Shown: positions 23,041-32,078 of the stretch, one piece after another
How the letters are laid out: each line of letters opens with the position of its first letter
Position numbering within the stretch: position 1 is the first letter of the stretch
NCBI RefSeq assembly: GCF_037080055.1
Contig: NZ_JBAOJI010000004.1
Location: 124,001 to 188,000 of the forward strand
Length of the DNA: 64,000 nt
Direction: 5' to 3'
From: Halovenus sp037080055
GTDB taxonomy: Archaea > Halobacteriota > Halobacteria > Halobacteriales > Haloarculaceae
Notes under the pieces: generated by a model
Seen by the model: the letters and a program-made list of their open reading frames with translations, nothing else
Databases searched by the model: none
What the model was told of the DNA's origin: nothing
Program-made: the position numbers and the translations under genes

Positions 23041-25251
23041 ATGGACACTGCCGCCCGACTGCGAGCGCAGGCCCGCCGACACAACCAGCGCCGGATGCTG
23101 GTCATCGCCGGCGAGCCAGAAATCTGTCGCGAGCAGGCGCGGGCGGCACTCGACGCAACCGATATCGGGCCCGGGGAGACGACCTACGTCGGCCCGAGTG
23201 AGGAGTTTCACTGCGAGTCGCTGTCCCGCCACGAAGCCGGACGGTTGCTCGGCACCTCTCGCGAAGCGGTCGTCGCCGACTGTCACGAGCGGTGCGAACC
23301 CAACACGCTGGGGAAACTGGTCGGAACCGTCTCCGGCGGCGGACTGTTCGTCTTACTCGTGCCGCCACTTGCGGCGTGGTCCGACCGCCGGGACGCCTTC
23401 GACCGGTCGCTGGCCGTCCCCCCCTTCGAGGCCGAGGCCGTCGGAACGAACTTCCGGAGGCGATTCGTCGAGACACTGCGCGCCCACCGCGGAATCACCA
23501 TCGTCGATGCAGCGACCGGAGCGGTCGAATCCGACGGGAGCTTCGAACCACCGCCGCGGCTCTCGAATCGGGGGCCGACCCCGCCCGAGAATACCGGATT
23601 CCCGCGCGCTGCGTTCGCAGCCTGCCGCACGGCAGATCAGATGGACGCGCTGGCGGCGCTGGAATCTCTCCGCGAGCCCGAACAGGCGGTCGTCGTCGAG
23701 TCGAACCGCGGGCGGGGGAAATCCAGCGCGGCCGGCCTCGCTTCGGGCGCGCTCGCACACGCAGGCGAAGACGTACTCGTGACGGCCCCTACCGCAGACA
23801 GCGCCGGGGCGCTGTTCGACCGGGCGCGGGAACTGCTGGACGCGCGCAATGATCTGAAGGCAGCCGAGAGCGACCGAACCCACCTCAAATCCGAGGCCGG
23901 ACAGGTTCGATACGAACAACCCGTGGCAGCCGCCGAGTTGCCGGCCTCGCCGGACGTCGTCATCGTCGACGAGGCCGCGGCCATCCCCGTTCGCTTGCTC
24001 GAATCAACCCTCGACGCGCCGGCAGTCGCATTCACGACGACGATCCACGGGTACGAGGGAGCGGGCCGTGGGTTCTCGATCCGCTTTCGTGATCGACTCG
24101 CCGACAGCGACTTCGAGGTGACGGAGTGCTCACTGGCCGAACCGATCAGGTACGCACCGGCGGATCCGATCGAAGTCTGGTCGTTTCGCGCGCTCGCGCT
24201 GGACGCGACGGCGGCCGCCGACCAACTCGTCGAGTCGGCGACGCCGGAATCGACGACCTATCGACGGCTGTCTGGTGACCAACTTCGCGAAGACGAGCAG
24301 TTACTCCGGGAGGTGTTCGGCCTGCTCGTCGACGCTCACTACCGGACGGACCCGAACGACCTAGCGCGGCTACTCGATGCGCCGAACGTCGCCGTCCACT
24401 GCCTGTTCGAGGACGACCACGTCGCGGCTGTCGCCCTCTGTGCGCGGGAGGGCGGGTTCGACGACGAATTGTGCCGTCGAGTCCACGACGGCGAGCGAAT
24501 CCGTGGAAATCTGATCCCGGACGTACTGACCAGCCAGTTGCGGGATCCAGAGGCCGGCGCGCCAGTCGGCTGGCGAGTGATGCGGATCGCGACACACGAG
24601 GCCGTCCGCTCGCGGGGGCTCGGCTCGGCGCTGCTCGACTACGTCCGCGGGGCTGCTCGCGAAGAAGAACTAGACTATCTTGGCGTCTCCTACGGTGTCA
24701 CGCCCGGGCTGGCCGACTTTTGGGCTGCGAACGGCTTCGGGACTGTGCATCTCTCGACGACGCGCAACGCCCGCAGCGGCGAGCACTCGATTGTCATGCT
24801 CGACCCGCTCACGCCGGCCGGCGAGGCGCTGTTCGACCGCCACACCGAGTGGTTCTGTCGGCGCGCGCCGGCGGCCATCCGGGAGTCACTCTCGACGGCC
24901 GACCCGGCGGTGGTTCGGGCAGCCTGCCAGACCACAGCGGGCTCCCCGACGGTGGATCTCAGCGAGGCGGAGTGGCGACACGCCGCCGGCATGGGAACGG
25001 GGACGGCAATCTACGAGACGGCACCGCGCGGCCCGCAACGACTCATCTTCAGCCATCTCGTCGACCCCGAGGAAGCGTCGTTCGACGACGAGGAACTAGA
25101 GCTGCTCGTCCGCAAGGGTCTGCAGGGCCAACCGTGGAATCGAGTCACCGAAGCGATAGGTTTTCAATCGGAGGCAACGTGTAAGCGAACACTAGGACGG
25201 CTCGTCGGCCGGCTGGTCGAACAGTACGGCGAGCCCACCGAAACCCGCTAA
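23041..25251 (+). CDS. tmcA: tRNA(Met) cytidine acetyltransferase TmcA
   Basis: ATP- and acetyl-CoA-dependent enzyme that makes N4-acetylcytidine in RNA, 736 residues. The order is: an N-terminal domain (DUF1726-like), a helicase/ATPase domain with Walker A NRGRGKSS at about residue 224 and VIVDEAAAIP as the Walker B region, then a GNAT acetyltransferase domain with RIATHEAVRSRGLGSALLDY (acetyl-CoA binding) and a C-terminal helical tail. Haloarchaeal rRNA and tRNA acetylation is performed by this family. The start ATG 23041 fits the family N-terminus. A DUF456 gene follows after 2 bases. Confidence 0.93.
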   Translation: MDTAARLRAQARRHNQRRMLVIAGEPEICREQARAALDATDIGPGETTYVGPSEEFHCESLSRHEAGRLLGTSREAVVADCHERCEPNTLGKLVGTVSGGGLFVLLVPPLAAWSDRRDAFDRSLAVPPFEAEAVGTNFRRRFVETLRAHRGITIVDAATGAVESDGSFEPPPRLSNRGPTPPENTGFPRAAFAACRTADQMDALAALESLREPEQAVVVESNRGRGKSSAAGLASGALAHAGEDVLVTAPTADSAGALFDRARELLDARNDLKAAESDRTHLKSEAGQVRYEQPVAAAELPASPDVVIVDEAAAIPVRLLESTLDAPAVAFTTTIHGYEGAGRGFSIRFRDRLADSDFEVTECSLAEPIRYAPADPIEVWSFRALALDATAAADQLVESATPESTTYRRLSGDQLREDEQLLREVFGLLVDAHYRTDPNDLARLLDAPNVAVHCLFEDDHVAAVALCAREGGFDDELCRRVHDGERIRGNLIPDVLTSQLRDPEAGAPVGWRVMRIATHEAVRSRGLGSALLDYVRGAAREEELDYLGVSYGVTPGLADFWAANGFGTVHLSTTRNARSGEHSIVMLDPLTPAGEALFDRHTEWFCRRAPAAIRESLSTADPAVVRAACQTTAGSPTVDLSEAEWRHAAGMGTGTAIYETAPRGPQRLIFSHLVDPEEASFDDEELELLVRKGLQGQPWNRVTEAIGFQSEATCKRTLGRLVGRLVEQYGEPTETR

Positions 25252-25253
25252 CG

Positions 25254-25733
25254 ATGTTTGCACTCACCCTCCTCGCCTTCGGCCTGCTGGTCGTCGGCAT
25301 CGTCGGTAGTATCATCCCGAACGTCCCCGGCGTGCTGTTGTCGCTTGCTGGGGTCTACCTCTACTGGTGGAACACGGGCTTTGCCGAGCCGTCGACGGCG
25401 TTGATCGTTGTTATCACCGTGCTCGCTCTCCTCGTCATCGTCGGCGGCTTCTTCAAGGAAGTCATCGCGGCGCGGTTCGGCGGGGCCTCGACGCTGTCGG
25501 CGACGGCGGCGGGCCTCGTCGGATTCGTCGTCTTTTTCGTCACCGGACCGGTCGGGATGCTCCTGGCCGCGGCCATCACGGTGTTCGTCCTCGAATACCG
25601 CCGCCAGCGCGACGCCAAGGCGAGCGCGACGGCCGCCACCGCAGTCGTCCTCGCCACGATCGGCTCGACGATAGTCGAACTACTCGTGACAGTCATGCTG
25701 CTGGTCGTGATGGGTGCAGTCGTCCTATTTTGA
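25254..25733 (+). CDS. DUF456 family membrane protein
   Basis: A 159-residue protein with four to five hydrophobic helices and the DUF456 pattern GIVGSIIPNVPGVLLSLAGVYLYWW, FFKEVIAARFGGAS and GLVGFVVFFVTGPVGMLLAAAITVFVLEY. The function is unknown. It starts 2 bases after tmcA, so it is in the same transcript, although a functional link is not implied. Confidence 0.88.
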   Translation: MFALTLLAFGLLVVGIVGSIIPNVPGVLLSLAGVYLYWWNTGFAEPSTALIVVITVLALLVIVGGFFKEVIAARFGGASTLSATAAGLVGFVVFFVTGPVGMLLAAAITVFVLEYRRQRDAKASATAATAVVLATIGSTIVELLVTVMLLVVMGAVVLF

Positions 25734-25741
25734 GGCGAGAC

Positions 25742-25747
25742 TTATAC
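25742..25747 (+). promoter_or_regulatory. TATA-like element for the small Cys/His protein
   Basis: TTATAC, centred 26 bases before ATG 25770, as expected for a leaderless transcript. Confidence 0.5.
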
Positions 25748-25769
25748 GGACAGGTTGTGAACATTCACC

Positions 25770-25946
25770 ATGGAGTGTTCCGAAGACGGCTGCGAGAGTG
25801 AGGCCGCCTTCCAGTTACACATTCCGTGGGCGGAGAACCGGGCTGTCTGTGCAGGCCACGCCCGCGTCGAGAGTCAGAAAGAGGGGGTCGTCGCCCAGCC
25901 GCTGGAGTCGGCCGACGAGCGGTTGCCCGACGGGGCGACGGATTAG
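25770..25946 (+). CDS. Small Cys/His protein, possible zinc-binding
   Basis: A 58-residue acidic protein beginning MECSEDGCESEAAFQLHIPW. It carries C3, C8 and a later VCAGH, i.e. a C-x4-C...C-x2-H arrangement that could bind one zinc ion. A TATA-like element 26 bases upstream supports a leaderless start at ATG 25770. Its stop overlaps that of the convergent DUF373 gene by four bases (TTAG). Small zinc-finger proteins are abundant in haloarchaea and mostly uncharacterised; no specific role can be given. Confidence 0.7.
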   Translation: MECSEDGCESEAAFQLHIPWAENRAVCAGHARVESQKEGVVAQPLESADERLPDGATD

Positions 25947-27067
25947 GCACCTTCGCTGAACTGGTTGGTGTACTCCGCACTGGAGAGATAGGCCGCGACG
26001 CGCACGCCGATCAGGCTGACGACGATGCTGGCGAGGATAAAGACCGCGAGATGCGTCCCGGGCGCGAGCGTGAAGGGATCGACTTCGGTCGTGCCGATGG
26101 CGATTTCCGGAATCGTCACCGGCTCGGAGACATCCGTGAGTCGGAGGAAATACGCCGAGAAGCCCCGAACCGCGAGCCCGACGGCGACGGCGACGAAGGG
26201 GAGATTGACGTAGGCCGTCCCGAGTTCGTCGTTGCGGATGAGCTCGTCGAGCAGACGGCCAGCACTGGCGATCAACGCCGCGCCAGTCACCCACGGGATG
26301 GCGTCGTGAACGAACTGCGTCGCGAGGATCAACTCGCCGGTTGCGGTCCCGAGTTCGCTCGCCCCGAGGACGCCGACGAACGCGCCGGCAAGCGCCAGCC
26401 CCCCCGCGACGACGTAGGTTACCAGCGAGACCTGCCCCGAGTACAGCGACGCGCGGACCCGCTCGGAAAGGTTCGACAGCAGCGTATCGATCCGGAGCCC
26501 CTTGTACAACAGAAAGACGCCGAGGACGGCCGCAATCGAGCCCAGCGAGAGCGTCGGACTCTGAAAGACGGCAAGCAGTGCCGGGAAGACCAGCAGGGCG
26601 ACGCCGACGGGGACGAGCACTGTCTTGCGGAGCTGTTCGTCGCCGAGGAACTGCTTGAGTAGGTAGTACGTCGACTCGATATCCCGGGCCTGCCGGACGA
26701 CCACGCGGTCGACGGCGTCGACGGGGACGCGGCTCTCGACCAGCGGGACCAGTCGTTCGTCCTCTGCGCTGTCGACGACGACCACCGCCGAATCCGGATC
26801 GTACTCCCTGACGAGCTGGTCGATCTGTCCCGCGATTTCGCGGTCACCACCCACGCTGTCGCTCGCTGTCGTCACTACAGCGACCGTCGACTCCTCGATA
26901 TCGCGGGCGACGCGCAGCCCTTCGAGCAGACAGTTGACCCGACTGTCTTCGGGGTCCTCGATGCCCGCCGAGGTGACGAGCCGTTCGACAGCCTCGCGGC
27001 CGACGAACGGCGGCGTCGATGCCGAGAGGGCCGGACCACGGTAGAGACAGACAACCAGCGTACTCAC
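25943..27067 (-). CDS. DUF373 family membrane protein
   Basis: A 374-residue protein. The N-terminal cytosolic domain (STLVVCLYRG, DPEDSRVNCLLEGLRVARD, ESTVAVVTTASDSVGGDREIAGQIDQL) matches DUF373, followed by five or six membrane helices (about residues 148-365). The function is unknown. GTG 27067 gives the family-like start MSTLVVC; a TTG at 27079 is the alternative. It converges with the small Cys/His gene. Confidence 0.85.
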   Translation of the reverse strand: MSTLVVCLYRGPALSASTPPFVGREAVERLVTSAGIEDPEDSRVNCLLEGLRVARDIEESTVAVVTTASDSVGGDREIAGQIDQLVREYDPDSAVVVVDSAEDERLVPLVESRVPVDAVDRVVVRQARDIESTYYLLKQFLGDEQLRKTVLVPVGVALLVFPALLAVFQSPTLSLGSIAAVLGVFLLYKGLRIDTLLSNLSERVRASLYSGQVSLVTYVVAGGLALAGAFVGVLGASELGTATGELILATQFVHDAIPWVTGAALIASAGRLLDELIRNDELGTAYVNLPFVAVAVGLAVRGFSAYFLRLTDVSEPVTIPEIAIGTTEVDPFTLAPGTHLAVFILASIVVSLIGVRVAAYLSSAEYTNQFSEGA

Positions 27068-27136
27068 AGTTGTATGCAAACGGGCCGCAGTATAAAAACC
27101 CTCAACAGTGTTTTCGAGATGGAGACGGACCCGGCC

Positions 27137-27574
27137 TCACCGTTCGGCGTTGCGCGCCTCGTCGCACAACCGCTGTCCTGCATCGGTTTCGACCGTCAGA
27201 TCGGGTGCAGAGACCGGATCGCCGTCCTCGTCGACGGCGACGCTGACCATCTTCGCGTCGGAGGTCAGCGAGCGCTCGCCAGTCTCGTGAGACTCGTGGA
27301 AACAGCGGACGCGTTTGGTCATACTCGTGTCCCCGACCTCGTAGACGTAGGCGTCGACGAGCGCGATGCCACCCTGCGGGATGGGGTTGTGAAACCGACC
27401 GCTGTCGAAGCCAGCGGTGACGACATCGCCGCCACAGAAGTGCATCGCGCTCATGGTTCCGGCGCGTTCCATCCATTTGAGGACGTTGCTTCCGTGGGCC
27501 GTTTCGATCGGACTCGCATCTTCAGGAAGAACGAGATGGCGCGCCTCGACTTTCGATTCCTGGAGCGTTGGCAT
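27137..27574 (-). CDS. Acyl-CoA thioesterase, hotdog fold (first copy)
   Basis: A 145-residue hotdog-fold thioesterase of the YciA/cytosolic acyl-CoA hydrolase type, with HGSNVLKWMERAGTMSAMHFCG (catalytic region), RFHNPIPQGGIALVDAYVYEVG and MVSVAVDEDGDPV. The start MPTLQESKVEAR was chosen by comparison with the paralogue at 30513-30956, which begins MPSVSDTYIENR; longer frames exist upstream. It is divergent from the TraB gene with 93 bases between. Confidence 0.88.
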   Translation of the reverse strand: MPTLQESKVEARHLVLPEDASPIETAHGSNVLKWMERAGTMSAMHFCGGDVVTAGFDSGRFHNPIPQGGIALVDAYVYEVGDTSMTKRVRCFHESHETGERSLTSDAKMVSVAVDEDGDPVSAPDLTVETDAGQRLCDEARNAER

Positions 27575-27667
27575 ACCGATGGCTTCGACGGACACGCCCA
27601 TGGTTCTATCGGCCCGCGGAGAGACACCTCGAAACGCTTGTATGCCGGGGGCCGATAAGCCAGTCCA

Positions 27668-29224
27668 ATGAGCGACGACGGTGTCATCGATCCAGACGCC
27701 ACTACCGGCACTGGGACTGCCAGCGAGGGCTCCGTGACCGTCGTCGGTACCGCACACGTCTCCGAAGACAGCGTCAGGGAAGTCGAGGAGACCATCGAGC
27801 GCGAAGAGCCCGACGTGGTGGCGGTCGAACTCGACAAGACCCGGTACGAGCGGCTCAAAGGCGAAGAGCCCGACGACATCGACGGCAAAGACCTCATCTC
27901 CGGGCGGACGATGTACCAGTTTCTGGCCTACTGGCTGCTCTCGTACGTCCAGGCTCGACTCGGTGACGAGTTCGACATCGAACCCGGCGCGGATATGATG
28001 GCTGCCGTCGAGGCCGCCGAGAAGCGAGGGAGTGCCGTCGCGCTGGTCGACCGGGACATCCAGATGACCGTCCAGCGACTCTGGTCCGGGATGGGGATAC
28101 GCGAGAAGGTAGCCATCGTCGCGGCGCTGTTAGTCGAGACGATGGGACCGTGGACCGCCGGCTGGTCCATCGGGTTCTTTTTCGGCCTGATGGGCGGACT
28201 CATCGCCAGCGCCGTCGGCGGGCCATACATCGTCCCCGCCGGCCTCGGCGACGGTCTCGGAATTCCGATCATCGGGAGTATCGTCGGCTCGCTCGGCGGA
28301 ACGCTCGATACGATGCTCGTCATCGTCGGCGTCTCGCTGGCAATCGGCCTACCGATCGGCGCGCTGCTGGCCCGCTCGACGGGTGATGTCGACCCCGAGG
28401 AGTTCGACATGTCGGAACTGACGGATGCAGATGTCGTGACGGCGATGATCGAGGAGTTCCGCCGATTCTCGCCGGGCGGCGCGCAGGCGTTGATCGACGA
28501 ACGCGACGCCTACATCGCCCATCGACTGGTCGCGCTACGCCAGCAGGGCTATCACGTCGTCGCGGTCGTCGGCGCGGGCCACCGCGCGGGGATCGAAAAC
28601 TACCTCGCCAACCCCGAGACGCTGCCGGATCCCGACACGCTCGTCGGTGAGGCCTCGTCCAGTCGCTGGCGCAGCGTGCTGTACAAGGCCGTCGGCTACG
28701 CGTTCACACTGGGCTTTCTGTTCTTTTTCATCTTGCTGGCGATGGCGGGCGTGCAGGGCGACCTGCTGATCAACATCTTCGTCGCGTGGTTCCTGATCAA
28801 CGGGATCATCGCTGCAGGGCTGGCGAAACTGGCGGGCGCGCACTGGACGAGCGCGGGTGCCGGCGGAGCGGTGGCGTGGCTGACCAGCGTCAATCCCCTG
28901 CTCGCGCCGGGGTGGTTCGCCGGCTACGTCGAACTGCGCTACACGAACATCAACCCGGCCGACATCGGTCGGCTCAACGACCTGCTGGCTGATCCGACGC
29001 TGTCGCTGTGGGAACTGCTCGGAAAGATGCGGGATGTCCCGACATTCCGGCTGATCCTCGTCGTCGCGATGACCAACATCGGCAGTTTCATCGCCTCGGT
29101 GCTGTTCGCCACCGTCCTGTTGCCCCAGTTCGCGGCGGACATCGGCGGCGTGACGGGCCTCGGCCAGCAGATGGTCGAGGGGGCGCGAAACAGTGCCGAA
29201 CTGATCTGGAACCTCCTCACATGA
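27668..29224 (+). CDS. TraB/PrgY family membrane protein
   Basis: A 518-residue protein. The N-terminal half carries the TraB motifs VTVVGTAHVSEDSVREVEE, PDVVAVELDKTRYERL and a later VVAVVGAGHRAGI. Membrane helices at about residues 150-235 interrupt the fold, and several more make up the C-terminal third. TraB proteins belong to the Tiki/EreA-like superfamily, some members of which are metalloproteases; bacterial PrgY reduces peptide pheromone activity. The role in archaea is unknown. It overlaps the following M50 protease gene by four bases (ATGA), so the two are translationally coupled. Confidence 0.88.
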   Translation: MSDDGVIDPDATTGTGTASEGSVTVVGTAHVSEDSVREVEETIEREEPDVVAVELDKTRYERLKGEEPDDIDGKDLISGRTMYQFLAYWLLSYVQARLGDEFDIEPGADMMAAVEAAEKRGSAVALVDRDIQMTVQRLWSGMGIREKVAIVAALLVETMGPWTAGWSIGFFFGLMGGLIASAVGGPYIVPAGLGDGLGIPIIGSIVGSLGGTLDTMLVIVGVSLAIGLPIGALLARSTGDVDPEEFDMSELTDADVVTAMIEEFRRFSPGGAQALIDERDAYIAHRLVALRQQGYHVVAVVGAGHRAGIENYLANPETLPDPDTLVGEASSSRWRSVLYKAVGYAFTLGFLFFFILLAMAGVQGDLLINIFVAWFLINGIIAAGLAKLAGAHWTSAGAGGAVAWLTSVNPLLAPGWFAGYVELRYTNINPADIGRLNDLLADPTLSLWELLGKMRDVPTFRLILVVAMTNIGSFIASVLFATVLLPQFAADIGGVTGLGQQMVEGARNSAELIWNLLT

Positions 29225-29847
29225 TCCGACTCAACGGCATCACGTTCTACCGCGAGGAACTGCGCGATCTAGCTGCTGCGTGGCTGGCACTCGGATTGGC
29301 GTTCGCGCTGTTTCTCGAACCCGCGACACTGCAGCGGATGCTCAACGGCGCAGGCGCGTTCGGCCGCACCTTCCTGCTGAGCATGCTCACTGTCGGCGTG
29401 GGCTTTCTGCTGCACGAACTCGCACACAAGGTCGTCGCGGTCCAGTTCGGGCAGGTCGCGGCCTTCCGAGCGGATTACGGGATGCTCGCGATTGCGGTCG
29501 CGGGCGCGCTCGCGGGCATTTTCTTCGCCGCACCGGGCGCGGTCTATCACCGCGGCCGGATCACTACCCGACAGAACGGCCTCGTCGCCGTCGCCGGCCC
29601 GGTGACGAATCTCGTGTTAGCCGTGCTGTTTGTCGTCCCGTTCCTGCTGGTCGGCGGGTTCGTCGGCGAGGTGGCCCGACTGGGCGTGCTGGTCAACCTC
29701 TTCCTGGCCGCGTTCAATATGATCCCGTTCGGTCCGCTCGACGGCAAAACCGTCAGACAGTGGGATACCGGCGTCTTCGCCGTGGTGCTGGGCGTCTCCG
29801 CCGCCGCGCTCATCGCCTTCCTGTTCGGGTTTGGATTCGGGCTGTGA
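29221..29847 (+). CDS. Site-2-protease-like M50 membrane metallopeptidase
   Basis: A 208-residue polytopic protein with the zinc motif HELAH (H65, E66, H69) inside a membrane helix and the third ligand in NMIPFGPLDGK (D174), the two hallmarks of M50 intramembrane proteases. It is short and has no PDZ domain, like other minimal archaeal site-2 proteases. Its ATG overlaps the stop of the TraB gene, which suggests the two act together or need fixed stoichiometry. The substrate is unknown. Confidence 0.88.
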   Translation: MIRLNGITFYREELRDLAAAWLALGLAFALFLEPATLQRMLNGAGAFGRTFLLSMLTVGVGFLLHELAHKVVAVQFGQVAAFRADYGMLAIAVAGALAGIFFAAPGAVYHRGRITTRQNGLVAVAGPVTNLVLAVLFVVPFLLVGGFVGEVARLGVLVNLFLAAFNMIPFGPLDGKTVRQWDTGVFAVVLGVSAAALIAFLFGFGFGL

Positions 29848-29915
29848 GCAGTTGACCCCCGGTCGCGGTAATCTTTAACATAGCAGACCGAGTACCATTA
29901 CCCGTGGTGAAAGTC

Positions 29916-30512
29916 ATGAGCAAAGACATTCTGATGATCGTCGGGGATTTCGGCGAAGATTACGAGATCATGGTGCCGTTTCAGGCGCTGCAGATGGTCG
30001 GCCACAACGTCGACGCCGTCTGTCCCGACAAAGAGGAGGGGGAATCGGTCAAGACAGCAATTCACGACTTCCGGGGGGATCAGACCTACCTCGAAGAGCG
30101 GGGACACAACTTCGAGTTGACGGCGACGATGGCCGAAATCGAGCCAGAAGAGTACGACGCTTTGTGCGTACCGGGGGGACGAGCGCCGGAGTATCTCCGC
30201 ACATACGACGAGGTACTCGACGCTGTCCGGCACTTCTTCGAGGAGAACAAACCCGTCGCGTCGCTGTGTCACGGCCCACAGATCCTCGCGGCCGCAGACG
30301 TACTCGACGGCTACGAGATGACCGCCTATCCCGCGGTCCGCGCGGAGGTTGAAGCCGCTGGTTGTTCGTGGGTCGACGAGGTGACTCGTGACGGCAATCT
30401 CGTCACCGGACAGGCCTGGCCGGATCACCCCGAGTGGCTGGCGGAGTTCATCAACCTGCTCGGCGACGAGGTGAGCCACGGCGAACCGGCGATGGCGGCA
30501 GGCGACGACTGA
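29916..30512 (+). CDS. DJ-1/PfpI family protein
   Basis: A 198-residue class I glutamine amidotransferase-like protein, with the nucleophile-elbow Cys118 followed by His119 in VASLCHGPQIL and the conserved DALCVPGGRAPEYLR. Related proteins are cysteine proteases, deglycases or chaperones; the exact activity is uncertain. The start is ATG 29916, five bases after GGTGA; an in-frame GTG lies at 29904. It abuts the convergent thioesterase gene with no gap. Confidence 0.88.
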   Translation: MSKDILMIVGDFGEDYEIMVPFQALQMVGHNVDAVCPDKEEGESVKTAIHDFRGDQTYLEERGHNFELTATMAEIEPEEYDALCVPGGRAPEYLRTYDEVLDAVRHFFEENKPVASLCHGPQILAAADVLDGYEMTAYPAVRAEVEAAGCSWVDEVTRDGNLVTGQAWPDHPEWLAEFINLLGDEVSHGEPAMAAGDD

Positions 30513-30956
30513 TTACTCCTCCTGATCGCGTTCGAGCGCGGACTGGCGGAGCTCTCGACATCGGTCCGACTCGGCCGTGAGTTCGGGCACCGCTGTCGGG
30601 TTGTTATCCTCGTCGACGGCGACGAAGACGAAATAAGAGTCGGTGGTTTGCTCGCGCTCGCCACTCCGTGGTGACTCGCGAAAGGCCCGCAGTCGAACCT
30701 TGACGCTGGTCTTGCCGGCGGCGTAGGCGTACGAGTCGACGATACAGGTGTCGCCCTGCGGAACGGGGCGCTCGAAGTCGAGTTGGTTGATCCGAGCGGT
30801 CACGCAGGTCTCGCCGGCGTGGCGCATCGCCGACATCGCGCCGACTTCGTCCATCCACTTGACGATGTTTCCTCCGTGGGCAGCGTGGTAGTTGTTGGTG
30901 TGCGTCGGCTGGACGCGCTGGCGGTTCTCGATGTAGGTATCCGAGACTGAGGGCAT
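30513..30956 (-). CDS. Acyl-CoA thioesterase, hotdog fold (second copy)
   Basis: A 147-residue thioesterase closely resembling the protein at 27137-27574: HGGNIVKWMDEVGAMSAMRHAGE, RPVPQGDTCIVDSYAYAAGKTSV and FVAVDEDNNPT. Hydrolysis of acyl-CoA esters in the cytosol is expected. Shared motifs throughout suggest an old duplication rather than a recent one. It abuts the DJ-1 gene end to end with no spacer. Confidence 0.88.
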   Translation of the reverse strand: MPSVSDTYIENRQRVQPTHTNNYHAAHGGNIVKWMDEVGAMSAMRHAGETCVTARINQLDFERPVPQGDTCIVDSYAYAAGKTSVKVRLRAFRESPRSGEREQTTDSYFVFVAVDEDNNPTAVPELTAESDRCRELRQSALERDQEE

Positions 30957-31056
30957 ACCGACTGGTCGGGAGCCAGCGGCAAAACGGTTGGTCCCAGGTG
31001 TATCCAGTCAACAGGACAACGACGGGCTTTTGCCCGTTCGCTGCGCCCGCCGAAGT

Positions 31057-32034
31057 ATGAGCGAGGACTCCGAAGAGGGACTCACGTACGCCGAGGCGGG
31101 CGTCGATCTCGACGCCAGCGAGGCCGCGACCGCCGCACTCGTCAACGCCGCCGGCGAGTTCGAGGGCGACTACGCGGGACTGGTCGATCTGGGCGAGCAG
31201 TATCTCGCGCTGGCGACCGACGGCGTCGGGACGAAACTACTCGTCGCCGAAGCCATCGACGACTACTCGACCATCGGCATCGACTGCCTGGCGATGAACG
31301 TCAACGATCTGGTCGCACAGGGCGTCGAACCCGTCGCGTTCGTCGACTATCTGGCCGTCGAAGAACCGGACGACGAGATGGCCGAAGCCATCGGCGAGGG
31401 ACTTCGCCGCGGTGCCGAGGAGGCCGGCGTCGCGCTGGTCGGCGGCGAAACCGCCGTCTTGCCCGATGTGATCAAAGGCTTCGACATCGCCGGCGCGTGC
31501 GCTGGACTGGCCCCGAAAGACGGCATCTTCGAGGGAGAAGCCGAGCCAGGCGACGCGCTGGTTGGCTGGCCGTCGAGTGGGATCCATTCCAACGGCCTCA
31601 CTCTGGCCCGGGAGGCCGTCACCCGCGACCACGAATACAGCGATCCCTTCCCGCCGAATCCCGACCGCTCCATCGGCGAGGAACTGCTCGAACCGACGGC
31701 GTTGTACACCCACCTGCTCGATCCGCTCCGAGAGGCCGGCGTGCACGGCGCGGCCCACGTCACCGGCGGCGGGTGGACGAACCTCACCCGCCTTGGCGAG
31801 CACCGCTACGAGATCACCGATCCCTACGACCCACAGCTAATCTTCGAGTTCGTCCAGTCTGAGGGCAACGTCGACGACGAGGAGATGCACCGAACGTTCA
31901 ACATGGGTACCGGCTTCGTCGCCGCACTGCCGGAAGACGATGCCGAGGAACTCGCCGCGGAGACTGACGGACGAGTAATCGGCCACGTCTCCGAGGGTGA
32001 GGGCGTCGAGATCCGCGGTCTGTCGCTTTCCTAA
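31057..32034 (+). CDS. purM: Phosphoribosylformylglycinamidine cyclo-ligase (AIR synthetase)
   Basis: Purine synthesis enzyme that closes the imidazole ring using ATP. The 325-residue protein has TYAEAGVDLDA, the catalytic/ATP region LALATDGVGTKLLVAE, IDCLAMNVNDLVAQGVEPVAF, LVGGETAVLPDV, GWPSSGIHSNGLTLAR and HVTGGGWTNLTRL, all characteristic of PurM. The start is ATG 31057; the frame opens 23 codons upstream without family similarity. No other purine genes are adjacent. Confidence 0.95.
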   Translation: MSEDSEEGLTYAEAGVDLDASEAATAALVNAAGEFEGDYAGLVDLGEQYLALATDGVGTKLLVAEAIDDYSTIGIDCLAMNVNDLVAQGVEPVAFVDYLAVEEPDDEMAEAIGEGLRRGAEEAGVALVGGETAVLPDVIKGFDIAGACAGLAPKDGIFEGEAEPGDALVGWPSSGIHSNGLTLAREAVTRDHEYSDPFPPNPDRSIGEELLEPTALYTHLLDPLREAGVHGAAHVTGGGWTNLTRLGEHRYEITDPYDPQLIFEFVQSEGNVDDEEMHRTFNMGTGFVAALPEDDAEELAAETDGRVIGHVSEGEGVEIRGLSLS

Positions 32035-32078
32035 CTCGACGGGTAGCGCTTTTTATGTCCCGGTCGTGAACGACGGGT

